From Stenotrophomonas sp. 610A2 (GTDB lineage: Bacteria; Pseudomonadota; Gammaproteobacteria; Xanthomonadales; Xanthomonadaceae), in the NCBI RefSeq assembly GCF_030549615.1, contig NZ_CP130832.1:4290001-4354000 (forward strand): DNA of 64,000 bases, written 5' to 3'. A program made the position numbers and the translations under genes. The notes beneath the pieces are model-generated. The model worked only from the letters and a program-made list of their open reading frames with translations, was not told where the DNA came from and ran no database searches. This document shows, piece by piece, positions 8,681 to 19,345 of this stretch. The stretch's first letter is position 1. Each line of letters opens with the position of its first letter.

Positions 8681-8773
8681 ATGCCCGGCTGGCTTGCTCT
8701 GTTGTGCGGCGTAGTGGTGCTGATCGCCGCTGCCTACCTGTTGTACGCGGTCCTTCGACCTGAGTCGTTCTGA
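8681..8773 (+). CDS. kdpF: KdpF, small stabilising subunit of the potassium pump
   Basis: A 30-residue single-span membrane peptide (MPGWLALLCGVVVLIAAAYL, then LYAVLRPESF). It matches KdpF in size, hydrophobicity and position directly before kdpA. Ribosome-binding site GAGG lies 5-8 nt upstream of the ATG. KdpF is a lipid-like stabiliser of the KdpABC complex. kdpA starts 11 nt after its stop. Confidence 0.9.
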   Translation: MPGWLALLCGVVVLIAAAYLLYAVLRPESF

Positions 8774-8784
8774 GGAGCGCCGTC

Positions 8785-10503
8785 GTGATTGAACCCATCA
8801 TCATCATTCTGGCCAGCCTGGCGCTGGCCTGGCCGCTCGGCCTGTACCTGGCGCGGCTGATGCGCGGTACGCCGATGCGTATCGACGTCCTCTTCCATTG
8901 GATCGAGAAGCCGCTGTACCGCGTGCTCGGCGTTGATCCCAAGCATTCCATGTCCTGGCGCGGCTATGTGGTCGCCTTCCTGCTCAGCAACCTGGTGTTG
9001 GCAGTGCTGACCCAGGCGGTGTTCATGACCCAGGCCTGGTTGCCGTTGAACCCGGACAACGTCCCCAACATGCGCTGGGATACCGCGTTCCACACCATGG
9101 TCTCGTTCCTGACCAACACCAACCAACAGCATTACAGCGGCCAGGCGCAGCTGTCCTATTTCTCGCAGATGACCGGCATCACCGGCCTGCAGGTGATCAC
9201 CCCGATGATGGGCCTGGCACTGGCAGTGGCAACGCTGCGTGCCTTGTTCATGAAACCGGCGACAAGCGACACCAGCAACACCCCGGTGCGCGTGACTGTA
9301 GGTAACTACTACGCCGACGTCGTGCGCCTGTGCCTGCGCTTCCTGCTGCCGCTGTGTCTGGTATGGACGCTGCTGCTGAACTGGCAGGGCGTGCCCTCCA
9401 CGTTGGCCGCTGGCCCCCAGGCCACACCGATTGATGCCAGTGCCGGCATGGAAACGCAGAAGATTCCGCTCGGCCCGGTGGCGGCGATGGTTGCAGCCAA
9501 GCAGCTCGGTGCCAATGGTGGCGGCTGGTACGGTCCGAACAGCGCCTTCCCGCTGGAAAACCCGACGCCATTGTCGAATGCGCTGGAACTGATCGGCATC
9601 CTGCTGATTCCGATGGCCATCATCTGCATGCTCGGTGCCTTCACCGGCCGACGCCGCTTTGGTGCCCTGGTGTTCGGCTGCATGCTGACCATGTCGGTGC
9701 TCTCCACCGGCGCCAGCCTGTGGCTGGAAGGTCACAGCGCCAGCGCCGCCAGTGCGCTGCTGATGGAAGGCAAGGAAGCCCGCTTCGGCGCCGATGGCAC
9801 AGCGCTGTGGTCGTCCATCACCACCCAGGTGCAGAACGGCTCGGTCAACGGCATGCATGATTCATTGAGCCCGCTCGGCGGCATGATGCCCATCGTCAAC
9901 ATGCTGGTCAGCGCGATCTGGGGCGGCATTGGTTGCGGCATCCAGCAGTTCCTGGTCTATCTGATGATGGCGGTGTTCCTGGCCGGCCTGATGACCGGAC
10001 GCACGCCGGAACTGCTGGGTCGCAAACTGGAAACACCGCAGGTGCGCCTGCTCGCAGTGCTGGTGCTGCTGCAGCCGATCACCCTGCTTGGCTTGACCGC
10101 GCTGACCCTGGCCGTGCCCGGCCTGGCCGGCACCTCCAACCCCGGCTTCCATGGCATCAGCCAGGTGTTCTACGAGTTCACCTCGGCCTATGCCAACAAC
10201 GGCTCGGGCTTTGAAGGGCTGGCTGACAACACCGTCTGGTGGAACCTGAGTTGCGCGCTGGTGTTGGCACTGGGTCGATTCCCGATCCTGATCATCCCGC
10301 TGATCATCGCCACCCAGCTGGCAGCAAAACGGCAGGTGCCGCAAAGCGCCGGCAGCCTGCAGATTGAAACCCCGACCTTCGCATTGACGCTTATCTGCGT
10401 GGTCATCGTCCTTACCGTGCTGCAGTTCCTGCCAGCGCTGGTGCTTGGCCCGGTGGCCGAACACCTGAGCCTGCTGGCCCTGCAGGGAGCCCCGTCACCG
10501 TGA
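8785..10503 (+). CDS. kdpA: Potassium-transporting ATPase subunit A
   Basis: Inner-membrane channel-like subunit that binds and translocates K+ in the high-affinity KdpFABC pump. 572 residues with about ten membrane segments and the superfamily-of-K+-transporters fold. Conserved stretches include [37 protein letters not shown] and [18 protein letters not shown]. The GTG start at 8785 follows a GAGGAG ribosome-binding site. Its stop overlaps the kdpB start (GTGA). Confidence 0.97.
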   Translation: MIEPIIIILASLALAWPLGLYLARLMRGTPMRIDVLFHWIEKPLYRVLGVDPKHSMSWRGYVVAFLLSNLVLAVLTQAVFMTQAWLPLNPDNVPNMRWDTAFHTMVSFLTNTNQQHYSGQAQLSYFSQMTGITGLQVITPMMGLALAVATLRALFMKPATSDTSNTPVRVTVGNYYADVVRLCLRFLLPLCLVWTLLLNWQGVPSTLAAGPQATPIDASAGMETQKIPLGPVAAMVAAKQLGANGGGWYGPNSAFPLENPTPLSNALELIGILLIPMAIICMLGAFTGRRRFGALVFGCMLTMSVLSTGASLWLEGHSASAASALLMEGKEARFGADGTALWSSITTQVQNGSVNGMHDSLSPLGGMMPIVNMLVSAIWGGIGCGIQQFLVYLMMAVFLAGLMTGRTPELLGRKLETPQVRLLAVLVLLQPITLLGLTALTLAVPGLAGTSNPGFHGISQVFYEFTSAYANNGSGFEGLADNTVWWNLSCALVLALGRFPILIIPLIIATQLAAKRQVPQSAGSLQIETPTFALTLICVVIVLTVLQFLPALVLGPVAEHLSLLALQGAPSP

Positions 10504-12560
10504 ACGCCCCCATGAACCGTTCTGCCTCTCCTGCGGCATCGCGCCGCCCCGCCCTGCTTGATGCAGCCGGCCTGCGCCGTGCGCTGCTCGACTCGGTACG
10601 CAAGCTGTCGCCGCTGCACCTGCTGCACAACCCGGTGATGGCGGTGGTGATGGTCGGCACCGCACTGGCGCTGATCGTCACCCTCAGCGGCCATGCGCCG
10701 ATGGGCTTCGGCCTGGCCGTTACCGCGATCCTGCTGGTGACGGTGTTGTTCGGCAATTTCGCCGAAGCCGTGGCCGAAGCACGTGGTCGTGGTCAGGCCG
10801 CGTCGCTGCGGCGAGCACGTCAGGACCTGGTCGCACGGCGTGTCACCACGCCGTTGCAGGGCGCGACCGAAAGCCGCGTCCCCGCTGCCGAGCTGCGCCC
10901 GGGTGAGTATGTGATCGTCAGCGCCGGTGAGTTCGTGCCGGCCGATGGCGAGATCGTGCGCGGCTTGGCCACCATCAACGAAGCTGCCGTAACTGGCGAA
11001 TCGGCACCGGTATTGCGCGAGGCCGACACCGACCGCTCCGGCGTGATCGGCGGCACCAAGGTGCTGTCCGACGAGATCATCGTGCGGGTCAGTGCCGAGC
11101 CGGGCCACAGCTTCCTCGACCGCATGATCGCGCTGGTGGAAGGTGCAAACCGTCAGAAGACGCCGAACGAGATCGCATTGACCCTGCTGCTGGCGGCGAT
11201 GTCGCTGACCTTCCTGGTGGTGGTGGCAACGCTGCCGGCCATTGCAGGCTTTGTCGGCGTCACCGTCGATCCGCTGCTGCTGATCGCCCTGCTGGTCTGC
11301 CTGATTCCGACCACCATCGGCGGCCTGCTGCCGGCCATCGGCATCGCCGGCATGAACCGTGCGCTGTCGGCGAATGTGCTGGCCAAATCCGGCAAGGCCG
11401 TGGAAGTAGCCGGCGACGTCGACGTGCTGTTGCTGGACAAGACCGGCACCATCACCTACGGCGATCGTCAGGCTACCCACTTCCATCCGTTGGCCGGCAT
11501 CGACGCCGCACAGCTGCGTGAAGCGTCACTGCTGTCGTCCTTGGCCGACCCGACACCGGAAGGCAAATCCATCGTACGTCTGGCCCGCGAGCAGGCCTGC
11601 ACCACCGCCGAACCGGAAAAGGCGGAGTACCTTTCCTTCACCGCACAAACCCGCATGTCCGGCGTTGACCTGGACAACGGCCGCAGCATCCGCAAGGGTG
11701 CCGCCGATGCCATCACCGCACATGTGTTGGCGCTGGGCGGCAGCGTGCCGAACGAACTGCAGGCACGCGTGGACCAGGTTGCCCGTGGCGGCGCCACGCC
11801 ATTGGTGGTCAGCGAAGGAAAGCATGTACTCGGTGTGGTGGAACTGGCCGACGTGGTCAAGCACGGCATGCGCGAAAAGTTCGCACAGCTGCGGGCAATG
11901 GGTATCCGCACGGTGATGATCACCGGCGACAATCCGCTTACCGCCGCCGCCATCGCCGCCGAGGCCGGTGTCGATGACTACATCGCGCAGGCGCGGCCGG
12001 AAGACAAGCTGGCACGCATCCGCGCCGAACAGGCCGGCGGTCGGCTGGTGGCAATGGTCGGCGACGGCACCAACGATGCACCTGCGTTGGCCCAGGCCGA
12101 TATTGGCCTGGCGATGAACTCCGGTACGCAGGCGGCCAAGGAAGCCGGCAACATGGTCGATCTGGATTCGGATCCAGCCAAGCTGCTGTCAGTGGTGGAA
12201 GTCGGCAAGCAGCAGCTGATCACCCGCGGCGCGCTGACGACCTTCTCGCTGGCCAATGACGTCTCCAAGTACTTCGCGATCCTGCCGGCGCTTTTTGCTG
12301 CCAGCATCCCGTCGATGGCAGCCTTGAACGTGATGCAGCTGTCGAGTCCGCGCAATGCGGTGCTGGCAGCGCTGATCTTCAATGCACTGGTAATCCCGGC
12401 CCTGATCCCGCTGGCCCTGCGCGGTGTGCGCTTCCGTCCGGCCACCGCCACCGCGCTGCTGCGGCGAAACATGCTGGTGTACGGCCTGGGCGGCGTGCTG
12501 CTGCCATTTGCGGCCATCAAGGCCATCGACCTCCTGCTTGCTTTGGTATTTGGCGCATGA
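10500..12560 (+). CDS. kdpB: Potassium-transporting ATPase ATP-binding subunit B
   Basis: P-type ATPase subunit that energises K+ uptake. 686 residues. The phosphorylated Asp is D313 in [10 protein letters not shown]. The actuator-domain motif is TGES (E167) and the hinge motif is [19 protein letters not shown] start overlapping the kdpA stop by 4 nt; its own stop overlaps kdpC (ATGA). All catalytic elements are intact. Confidence 0.97.
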   Translation: MNAPMNRSASPAASRRPALLDAAGLRRALLDSVRKLSPLHLLHNPVMAVVMVGTALALIVTLSGHAPMGFGLAVTAILLVTVLFGNFAEAVAEARGRGQAASLRRARQDLVARRVTTPLQGATESRVPAAELRPGEYVIVSAGEFVPADGEIVRGLATINEAAVTGESAPVLREADTDRSGVIGGTKVLSDEIIVRVSAEPGHSFLDRMIALVEGANRQKTPNEIALTLLLAAMSLTFLVVVATLPAIAGFVGVTVDPLLLIALLVCLIPTTIGGLLPAIGIAGMNRALSANVLAKSGKAVEVAGDVDVLLLDKTGTITYGDRQATHFHPLAGIDAAQLREASLLSSLADPTPEGKSIVRLAREQACTTAEPEKAEYLSFTAQTRMSGVDLDNGRSIRKGAADAITAHVLALGGSVPNELQARVDQVARGGATPLVVSEGKHVLGVVELADVVKHGMREKFAQLRAMGIRTVMITGDNPLTAAAIAAEAGVDDYIAQARPEDKLARIRAEQAGGRLVAMVGDGTNDAPALAQADIGLAMNSGTQAAKEAGNMVDLDSDPAKLLSVVEVGKQQLITRGALTTFSLANDVSKYFAILPALFAASIPSMAALNVMQLSSPRNAVLAALIFNALVIPALIPLALRGVRFRPATATALLRRNMLVYGLGGVLLPFAAIKAIDLLLALVFGA

Positions 12561-13165
12561 ACACCTCAATGAACTCCTCCCCTCGTTCTGGCAACCCGTT
12601 GTGGCGACCGGCCATTGGTCTGTCCTTGTTCGGCCTGCTCGGCACCGGCCTGGTCTATGCGGTGCTGGCCACCGGCATCTCCGGCTCGCTGTTTCCGGCA
12701 CAAGCCGATGGCAGCCTGATCCGCGATGCCGACGGACAGGTGCGTGGCTCGCTGTATCTGGCGCAGCCGTTTGCCGGCGACGGTTATTTCCAGACCCGTC
12801 CTTCGGCGGCCAACTACGACCCGATGGCCGCGGCCGGCAGCAATATGGCGCGCAGCAATCCGGACCTGGTCAAGCGCGTCAGCGAAGCCACTGCTGCCAC
12901 CGCAGCGCGCGAGAAGATCGATCCGGCCACCGTGCCTGGCGATCTGGTCACGCAGTCGGCCAGCGGCCTGGACCCGGAGCTGTCGCCTGCTGCCGTACAG
13001 GTGCAGGTGGCGCGCGTGGCCGCTGCGCGTGGCTTGCCACCGGCCCAGGTGCAGGCCTTGGTTGATGCACAGCTGCAGGACCGCCAATGGGGCGTGTTCG
13101 GGCAACCACGGATCAACGTGATTGCCCTCAACCGGGCGCTGGATCAGGCCGCGCATGCGCGGTGA
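12557..13165 (+). CDS. kdpC: Potassium-transporting ATPase subunit C
   Basis: Single-span membrane protein of the Kdp complex thought to help ATP binding by KdpB. 202 residues. An N-terminal membrane segment (about 17-42) precedes family stretches [20 protein letters not shown] and NPDLVKRV, and the C-terminal [15 protein letters not shown]. Start overlaps the kdpB stop. kdpD begins 36 nt downstream. Confidence 0.96.
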   Translation: MNTSMNSSPRSGNPLWRPAIGLSLFGLLGTGLVYAVLATGISGSLFPAQADGSLIRDADGQVRGSLYLAQPFAGDGYFQTRPSAANYDPMAAAGSNMARSNPDLVKRVSEATAATAAREKIDPATVPGDLVTQSASGLDPELSPAAVQVQVARVAAARGLPPAQVQALVDAQLQDRQWGVFGQPRINVIALNRALDQAAHAR

Positions 13166-13201
13166 TGTCGGCCGCACCGGCAACAGCGCACAATCGCAGC
13201 C

Positions 13202-15862
13202 ATGAACGACTCCCGTAGCCGCCAGGCTGATGCCTTGGCCGAGGCCCTGCAACGCGATGCCGGCGGCAAGCTGACCGTCTTCCTCGGCGCCGCACCGGGC
13301 GTGGGCAAGACCTTCAGCATGCTCACCCGCGCCCAGGAACAGCTGCGGCGTGGGGTGGATGTGGTGGCGGCCGTGGTTGAAACCCACGGCCGCAGCGACA
13401 CCGCTGCCCTGCTCGACGGCATGCCGCGCATTGCAATATGCGTACTGGAGTACCACGGCCATCAGCTGCAGGAGATGGATCTGGATGCGGTGCTGGCCCG
13501 CAAACCGGCACTGGTGCTGGTCGATGAGCTGGCCCATCGCAATGCTCCCGGTAGTCGTCACGAACGTCGCTGGCAGGACGTGATGGAGCTGCTCGATGCC
13601 GGTATCGATGTGTGGACCACGATCAACATCCAGCATCTGGAAAGCCTCAACGATGTGGTGATGCGTATCACCGGCGTGCGCGTCAGCGAGACCGTGCCCG
13701 ATGTGGTGTTCGACCGCCTGCACGACATCGTGCTGGTCGACCTGCCACCGCGCGAGCTGATTGAGCGCCTGCAGCAGGGCAAGGTCTATGTGCCCGAGCA
13801 GGCGGCGCAGGCATTGCAGGCATTTTTCTCGCCGGCCAACCTCACCGCCCTGCGCGAACTGGCGATGCAGGAAGCCGCCGACCGCGTCGACAGCAGCCTG
13901 CGCGAAACCCGCGCCGCGCGCGGCGAAGGCAATCTGCCGTTGCGGCGGCGCGTTGTGGTTGCCATCGACGGTGGCGGCCAGAGCGAGTATCTGGTGCGGG
14001 TGGCGCGACGCATCGCCGAGCGCCGCGATGCACCGTGGACAGTGGTGACCGTGCAGCACCGCCGCCACGACGAGGCCACCCGTCGCGAGATCGATGATGC
14101 GTTCGCACTCGCGCGGCGCTTGGGTGGCGATGCCGAGCTGCTGCACGGGCCGGGCATTGCCGATGCGCTGCTCGACTACGCCGCGCACAACGCGGTGTCG
14201 TCGCTGGTGCTGGGCCGCACCCGCGAGCGGCCGCTGGCGCGGCTGTTCAACCAGACCCTGACCCAGCAGCTGATCCAGCGTGGCGCGCACTACGAGATCA
14301 CCATCATCAGCACGCCGCAGGCACGCGCCAACGCGCGTCGCTTCGGCCTGTCGCTCGCCCCGGACAGCTGGGGCAAGGATGCGATGACGGCGGTATTGGC
14401 CACCGTCGGCGCCTGCCTGGCCGCATGGCTGGGCGAGCACTGGATAGGCCTGAGCGATCTGGCAATGGTGTTCATCGTCGCGGTGGTGCTGGTGGCTGCA
14501 CGCACCCGCATGAGCGCGGCGGTGCTGGCAGCGACGCTGTGCTTCCTCGCCTACAACTTCTTCTTCATCGCACCGCGCTTCACCTTCGCGATCAGCGCGC
14601 GACAAGGCGTGATCACCGTCTTCCTGTTCCTCGCGGCTGCGCTGGTGGCCGGACGATTGGCATCGCGCCTGCGCATGCAGGTGGTGGCGCTGCGCGCGGC
14701 CAATCGCCATGCCAATGTGCGGCAGACCTTGGGCCGGCAGCTTGTCGGTGCCACCGACAACGCCCAGGTCGCGCATGCCGGCCGCCTGGCACTGGAACAG
14801 GCACTGGATGCACCGGCATGGGTGCGGTTGGGTGATGACACCAGCACCAGTGGCACGGCCGCACCGGGCGACACCGATCTGGCTGCCGCCGACTGGTCGC
14901 TGCGGCATGGGCAGCCGGCCGGTCGCTTCACCGATACCTTGGCCGGCGCAGGCTGGTGGTTCCTACCATTGCTCGATGGCGATGCTCGCGCAATCGGTGT
15001 GGCCGGCCTGCGCTTTGACCATCAGCATCCGCGCTTGGCCCCGGAACAACGTCAGCTGGTGGAGGCGATGGCTGACGACATCGCCCAGGCGGCACTGCGC
15101 ACGCGGCTGGTGGCCGATCTGGAAACCGCCCATCTGCACAATGAAACCGAGCGCCTGCGCTCGGCCCTGCTGTCCTCGGTCTCGCACGACCTGCGCTCAC
15201 CGCTGGCGGCGATGATCGGCTCGGCCGACAGCCTGTCCAACTACGCCGATGCGATGGATGCCAGCGACCGCCGCGCCCTGCTCGACACCATCGTGGTCGA
15301 GGGCGAGCGGCTGGACCGCTACATCCAGAACCTGCTCGACATGACCCGGCTCGGCCACGACGGGCTCAAGCTCAACCGTGACTGGATCGGCGTGGACGAG
15401 CTGATCGGCTCGGCCGCACGCCGCCTGCAGCGCTACCAGCCGGACGTGCGCCTGCAGCTGGATATCCCGGCGGATATGGCACCGATCTGGGTGCACCCGG
15501 CGCTGGTCGAGCAGGCGGTGTTCAACGTGATGGAGAACGCAGCAAAGTTCTCGCCACCGGGCGTACCGGTGGAAGTGCGCGCGCGCCAGCAGGCCAACGA
15601 ACTGCGCATCGAGGTGATCGACGCCGGCCCGGGCATTCCCGATGCCGAGCGCTCGCGCATCTTCGACATGTTCTACAGCGTGGAACGTGGCGACCGTGGC
15701 CGTCAGGGCACCGGTCTGGGCCTGACCATCTGCCAGGGCATGATCGGCGCACACGGTGGCAGTGTCGAAGCACTGCCGGGACGCGACGGACGCGGTACGC
15801 TGATACGCATGACCCTGCCCCTGCTCCAGCCACGCCCCGAGAGCCCGCGCGATGACGGCTGA
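13202..15862 (+). CDS. kdpD: Sensor histidine kinase KdpD
   Basis: Membrane sensor of K+ limitation or turgor that phosphorylates KdpE. 886 residues, full length. Domains in order: N-terminal KdpD/UspA cytoplasmic region with Walker A GAAPGVGKT, four closely spaced membrane spans (about 396-495), a GAF-like region, then HisKA with phospho-acceptor H662 in SSVSHDLRSPLAA, and HATPase with FNVMENAAKFSPPG and GTGLGLTIC. Overlaps kdpE by 11 nt, so the structural and regulatory genes form one operon. Confidence 0.96.
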   Translation: MNDSRSRQADALAEALQRDAGGKLTVFLGAAPGVGKTFSMLTRAQEQLRRGVDVVAAVVETHGRSDTAALLDGMPRIAICVLEYHGHQLQEMDLDAVLARKPALVLVDELAHRNAPGSRHERRWQDVMELLDAGIDVWTTINIQHLESLNDVVMRITGVRVSETVPDVVFDRLHDIVLVDLPPRELIERLQQGKVYVPEQAAQALQAFFSPANLTALRELAMQEAADRVDSSLRETRAARGEGNLPLRRRVVVAIDGGGQSEYLVRVARRIAERRDAPWTVVTVQHRRHDEATRREIDDAFALARRLGGDAELLHGPGIADALLDYAAHNAVSSLVLGRTRERPLARLFNQTLTQQLIQRGAHYEITIISTPQARANARRFGLSLAPDSWGKDAMTAVLATVGACLAAWLGEHWIGLSDLAMVFIVAVVLVAARTRMSAAVLAATLCFLAYNFFFIAPRFTFAISARQGVITVFLFLAAALVAGRLASRLRMQVVALRAANRHANVRQTLGRQLVGATDNAQVAHAGRLALEQALDAPAWVRLGDDTSTSGTAAPGDTDLAAADWSLRHGQPAGRFTDTLAGAGWWFLPLLDGDARAIGVAGLRFDHQHPRLAPEQRQLVEAMADDIAQAALRTRLVADLETAHLHNETERLRSALLSSVSHDLRSPLAAMIGSADSLSNYADAMDASDRRALLDTIVVEGERLDRYIQNLLDMTRLGHDGLKLNRDWIGVDELIGSAARRLQRYQPDVRLQLDIPADMAPIWVHPALVEQAVFNVMENAAKFSPPGVPVEVRARQQANELRIEVIDAGPGIPDAERSRIFDMFYSVERGDRGRQGTGLGLTICQGMIGAHGGSVEALPGRDGRGTLIRMTLPLLQPRPESPRDDG

Positions 15863-16562
15863 AACGCCGGCCATTCCACCGCCGCGCGTGCTGGTGGTCG
15901 ATGACGAAGTACAGATCCGGCGCTTCCTGGATATTTCATTGCGCGCGCAGGGCTATGCGGTCAGCCAGGCCGCCAACGGCGCCGAGGGACTGCAACGTCT
16001 GGCCGAGGATGGCGCCGATCTGGTGGTGCTGGATATCGGCCTGCCCGACATGGAAGGCCACGATGTGCTGGCCGAGCTGCGGCAATGGAGCCAGGTGCCG
16101 GTGATCATGCTGAGCGTGCGTGCCGGCGAAGCCGAGAAGGTGCGCGCCTTGGACAACGGCGCCAATGATTACGTGACCAAGCCGTTCGGCACCCAGGAAT
16201 TGATGGCACGGGTGCGTGCCCTGCTACGCAGCCGCAGCACCGACAGCGAAGGCCAGGTGCCGGTGTTCGATGACGGCCGCCTGCATATCGACCTGTCGCG
16301 CCGCGATGTGCGCATGGATGGCGAGGCGATTGCATTGACCCGCAAGGAATATGCGCTGCTGGCGTTGTTGTTGCGCAATGCCGGGCGGGTGGTGACCCAG
16401 CCGCAGATCCTGCAGGAAATCTGGGGGCCGACGCATCGGCATGACACGCATTACCTGCGCATCCTGGTTGGGCGGTTGCGACACAAGCTCGGCGATTCGG
16501 CGCTGGAGTCGCGGTATCTGTTCACCGAGCCCGGGGTTGGTTTGCGGTTTGGTGGGACCTGA
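15852..16562 (+). CDS. kdpE: Response regulator KdpE
   Basis: OmpR/PhoB-family activator of kdpFABC. 236 residues: receiver domain with acidic pair VVDDE and phospho-accepting D61 (VVLDIGLPD), Lys switch VTKPF, then a C-terminal winged helix (about 140-236, LTRKEYALLALL, TPGVGLRF-type end). Overlaps kdpD. The downstream gap 16563-16977 contains repeats and the terminator of the convergent algC gene. Confidence 0.96.
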   Translation: MTAETPAIPPPRVLVVDDEVQIRRFLDISLRAQGYAVSQAANGAEGLQRLAEDGADLVVLDIGLPDMEGHDVLAELRQWSQVPVIMLSVRAGEAEKVRALDNGANDYVTKPFGTQELMARVRALLRSRSTDSEGQVPVFDDGRLHIDLSRRDVRMDGEAIALTRKEYALLALLLRNAGRVVTQPQILQEIWGPTHRHDTHYLRILVGRLRHKLGDSALESRYLFTEPGVGLRFGGT

Positions 16563-16572
16563 TCCGGGCAGC

Positions 16573-16692
16573 TTGTAGAAGCGGCATCAGCCGCGAAGCG
16601 GGCGAAACAACAGCCGCCAAGCAATCGGCGATTGCAGCCATCCTGAAGCTGAAGGTGCAGTGGCTTCGCGGCTGACGCCGCTCCTACAAACC
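16573..16692. repeat. Inverted pair of GTAG/GTAGGAGCGGC-type REP elements
   Basis: TTGTAGAAGCGGCATCAGCC and CGCGAAGC at 16572-16601 is mirrored by GGCTTCGCGGCTGACGCCGC and TCCTACAA at about 16662-16689, giving a large imperfect palindrome. This is the common REP type of Pseudomonas and Xanthomonadaceae. Confidence 0.8.
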
Positions 16693-16721
16693 AGCGCTGG
16701 CAGAAGTAGAGGCAACAGCAA

Positions 16722-16855
16722 CCCCTCCCCGGCCCTCCCCTTGGCTATGCCAAAGGGAGGGAGACAGGCGGCTGCGCTTCGGTCTGACAGGCTGCGCGCA
16801 CTACACCCCCTCCCTTTGGCGTAGCCAAGGGGAGGGTTGGGGAGGGGTGCTCTTC
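16722..16855. repeat. CCCCTCCCC-type long intergenic hairpin (family B)
   Basis: Two mirrored arms, CCCCTCCCCGGCCCTCCCC with TTGGCTATGCCAAAGGGAGG and the reverse complement ending AGGGTTGGGGAGGGGT. Related copies occur at 25020, 37307 and 39757. No gene is seen in 16563-16977. Confidence 0.8.
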
Positions 16856-16918
16856 GCGGAAATCCACAGCCCTCCAGCAGAATCTGCTCCGCAAGCAGTT
16901 GGCGAGAACCCAAATACC

Positions 16919-16955
16919 AGAAAACAAAAAACCGCCCACGCGATGCGTGGACGGC
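16919..16955 (-). terminator. Terminator of the coaBC-dut-algC operon
   Basis: Read on the minus strand: CCGTCCACGC / GCGTGGGCGG followed by TTTTTTGTTTT, 23 nt beyond the algC stop codon. Confidence 0.88.
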
Positions 16956-16977
16956 TCTTGCACAACAGCACCGCCGA

Positions 16978-19329
16978 TCAGAACCCGAGTTCAGTCCCCG
17001 CCGGCAACACCTGCAGCAACTGCTCGCGGAACACGCCCTTGATCCGCTCCAGCGCCACTTCATCATTGGCCTCGAAACGCAGCACCAGCACCGGCGTGGT
17101 GTTGGAGGCACGCACCAAGCCCCAGCCATCGCTGAAATCGGCACGCAGGCCGTCAATCGTCGAAATCCGCGCACCGGAGAACACCGAGTCCTCCACCTGC
17201 GCCGAAGCCACGATCAAGGCCACCTGCGCATGCTGGGTGCCCTCTTCCACCGCCACCTTCAACTCCGGCGTGGAGACTGCATCCGGCAACTCGTCCAATA
17301 CCTCGGACGGCTCTTCATCACGCTGCGCGAGGATTTCCAGCAAGCGCGCCGCCGCATACAGGCCATCATCAAAGCCGTACCAGCGCTCCTTGAAGAAGAA
17401 GTGGCCGCTCATCTCGCCGGCCAGCTCGGCGTCGGTTTCGCGCATCTTGGCCTTGACCAGCGAATGCCCGGTCTTCCACATCATCGGGCTGCCGCCATTG
17501 CGCAGGATGTAGTCCGACAATTTGCCCGTGCACTTCACGTCATAGATGACCATCGCGCCCGGGTTGCGGGTCAATACATCGGCGGCGAACAGCATCAGCA
17601 GCCGATCGGCATAGATGATCTTGCCTTCCTTGGTCACAACACCAAGGCGGTCACCATCGCCGTCGAAGGCGACACCAAGGTCAGCGTCGAAACGCTTGAC
17701 CATCTGCACCAGGTCTTCGAGGTTGTGCGGGTCACTCGGGTCTGGATGGTGGTTGGGGAACTCACCGTCCACATCGCAGTACAGCGGGATGACTTCAGCG
17801 CCGATCGCCTCCAGCAGCTGCGGTGCCACCGCGCCGGCCACACCGTTGCCGGCATCGGCAACGATCTTCAACGGACGGTCCAGTTGCACGTCGTCGGCAA
17901 TACGTTGCACGTAGTCGTTGATGACCTCGCGCTGCTGCAGGCTGCCTTCGTTGTCGGCACGCTGCAGGCGGCCTTCCTGGATGCGCTTGTACAGGTCGGT
18001 GATGGCGTCGCCGGAGAGCGTCTCGCCACCGATGACGATCTTGAAGCCGTTGTAGTCCGGTGGATTGTGGCTGCCGGTCACTGCCACGCAGCTGCCGGCG
18101 CGCAGGTGATAACTGGCGAAGTAGACCACCGGCGTCGGCGCCATGCCGATGTCGATCACATCGCAACCGGCACGGCGCAGGCCGGTGATCAAGGCGTCGC
18201 TCAACTCCGGGCCGGACAGGCGGCCATCGCGGCCCACCACCACATCGCGCAGGCCCTGCGCCTGCATTTCACTGCCGATGGCCTGGCCGATCAGGGTAGC
18301 GACGTTGGCATTCAACTCGTCACCGAGCACACCGCGGATGTCGTAGGCACGGAAGATGACCGGCAGCACCGCATCGGCGCCAGGTTCGACGCGCGCCTGC
18401 GGCGTATCATCGCTGCCTGCGTTGGCTGGTACCGGCAGTGGCTGCGGGTCCTGTTCCAAGGCTTCCTGCAACGTCAGGCCACCATCATCAACTTCGGCGG
18501 TATTCCTGCGCAGCGCCGGCAGGTTCATCAAGCGCTTGCGACCAAGCAGCAACAACAAGGCAGTGCCCAGCAACAGCAACGCCACGATGGCGCTGGAAAC
18601 CACGCCCAGCCCCAACGCGCCGGTGCTGGCATCTGGCAGCTCGGCGACCACGCGCAAACCGCTGTCACCGACCGGCCGTGCCAGCGCGTCAGCACTGTTG
18701 CCCAGCTCGGATGCACCTTTCTGGACGATGGTGAAACCGCCCTGGCGCAAACCAAGGAAAGCGCTGTCCGGCGAATCAATGCCGTCAAACACCGAGGTCA
18801 GCCGGGTCAGCGGCTGGCGGATGTAGATCACCGCCGGCTTGCCCTGCAGCAGCACCGGTGCCGCCAGGCCCAGGCGCGGGCTGCCGCCATCGCGGACCAC
18901 CTGCGCGGTCGGCTGGCCGGCGGCCATGGCCTGCTCCAGCAGCGCCAATCGCGAATATCCGAACGTCGCCGGATCGGCATAGGCCTCGGCCAGGGTGGCA
19001 TCGAGCACCTGCGCGTCTTCCACGCCGTTCCACTTGTCACGTACCGCCAGGGCTGCCGCCGCGGCATCACCACTGGCCAAGGCGGCCTTCACCGGTTCCA
19101 GCGTCAGTTGCCGGGTGAACTGCGTGGTCTGTGCGGACAGCGCTTTCTGCACATCGGCCACGGCCTGATCGCGGGATTGCTCGAGCCCGACACTGGTGCC
19201 CGACTGCAACCACTGCTCCACCGCGCTCCAGCCGAACCAGCCGGCCAACAGCAGCAGCAGTACCGCCAGCAGTGGCGTTGAACGACCCAGTGCGGGACGT
19301 TGCCGCCCGCTCTCATTCCCTTGGCTCAT
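16978..19329 (-). CDS. algC: Phosphomannomutase/phosphoglucomutase with membrane-anchored N-terminal extension
   Basis: Interconverts mannose- and glucose-6-phosphate with the 1-phosphates, supplying precursors for LPS, xanthan-like exopolysaccharide and rhamnose sugars. 783 residues: membrane segment 1 (about 18-36), a roughly 200-residue predicted periplasmic helical/sensor-like domain, membrane segment 2 (about 241-263), a linker, then the AlgC-type mutase (324-783). Catalytic phosphoserine is S420 in TGSHNPPDYNG; the Mg site is AFDGDGDRLGV; the sugar loop is GEMSGHFFFK. The order coaBC-dut-algC matches Pseudomonas. ATG 19329 lies 16 nt after the dut stop. The N-terminal extension has no known function. 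Confidence 0.93.
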   Translation of the reverse strand: MSQGNESGRQRPALGRSTPLLAVLLLLLAGWFGWSAVEQWLQSGTSVGLEQSRDQAVADVQKALSAQTTQFTRQLTLEPVKAALASGDAAAAALAVRDKWNGVEDAQVLDATLAEAYADPATFGYSRLALLEQAMAAGQPTAQVVRDGGSPRLGLAAPVLLQGKPAVIYIRQPLTRLTSVFDGIDSPDSAFLGLRQGGFTIVQKGASELGNSADALARPVGDSGLRVVAELPDASTGALGLGVVSSAIVALLLLGTALLLLLGRKRLMNLPALRRNTAEVDDGGLTLQEALEQDPQPLPVPANAGSDDTPQARVEPGADAVLPVIFRAYDIRGVLGDELNANVATLIGQAIGSEMQAQGLRDVVVGRDGRLSGPELSDALITGLRRAGCDVIDIGMAPTPVVYFASYHLRAGSCVAVTGSHNPPDYNGFKIVIGGETLSGDAITDLYKRIQEGRLQRADNEGSLQQREVINDYVQRIADDVQLDRPLKIVADAGNGVAGAVAPQLLEAIGAEVIPLYCDVDGEFPNHHPDPSDPHNLEDLVQMVKRFDADLGVAFDGDGDRLGVVTKEGKIIYADRLLMLFAADVLTRNPGAMVIYDVKCTGKLSDYILRNGGSPMMWKTGHSLVKAKMRETDAELAGEMSGHFFFKERWYGFDDGLYAAARLLEILAQRDEEPSEVLDELPDAVSTPELKVAVEEGTQHAQVALIVASAQVEDSVFSGARISTIDGLRADFSDGWGLVRASNTTPVLVLRFEANDEVALERIKGVFREQLLQVLPAGTELGF

Positions 19330-19345
19330 CGTGCGTCTCCCCCTG

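Noticed and set aside
16837..19281. 814-codon plus-strand frame antisense to algC
   Set aside because: Gln/His/Arg-rich with no domain; the minus-strand protein has full catalytic motifs.
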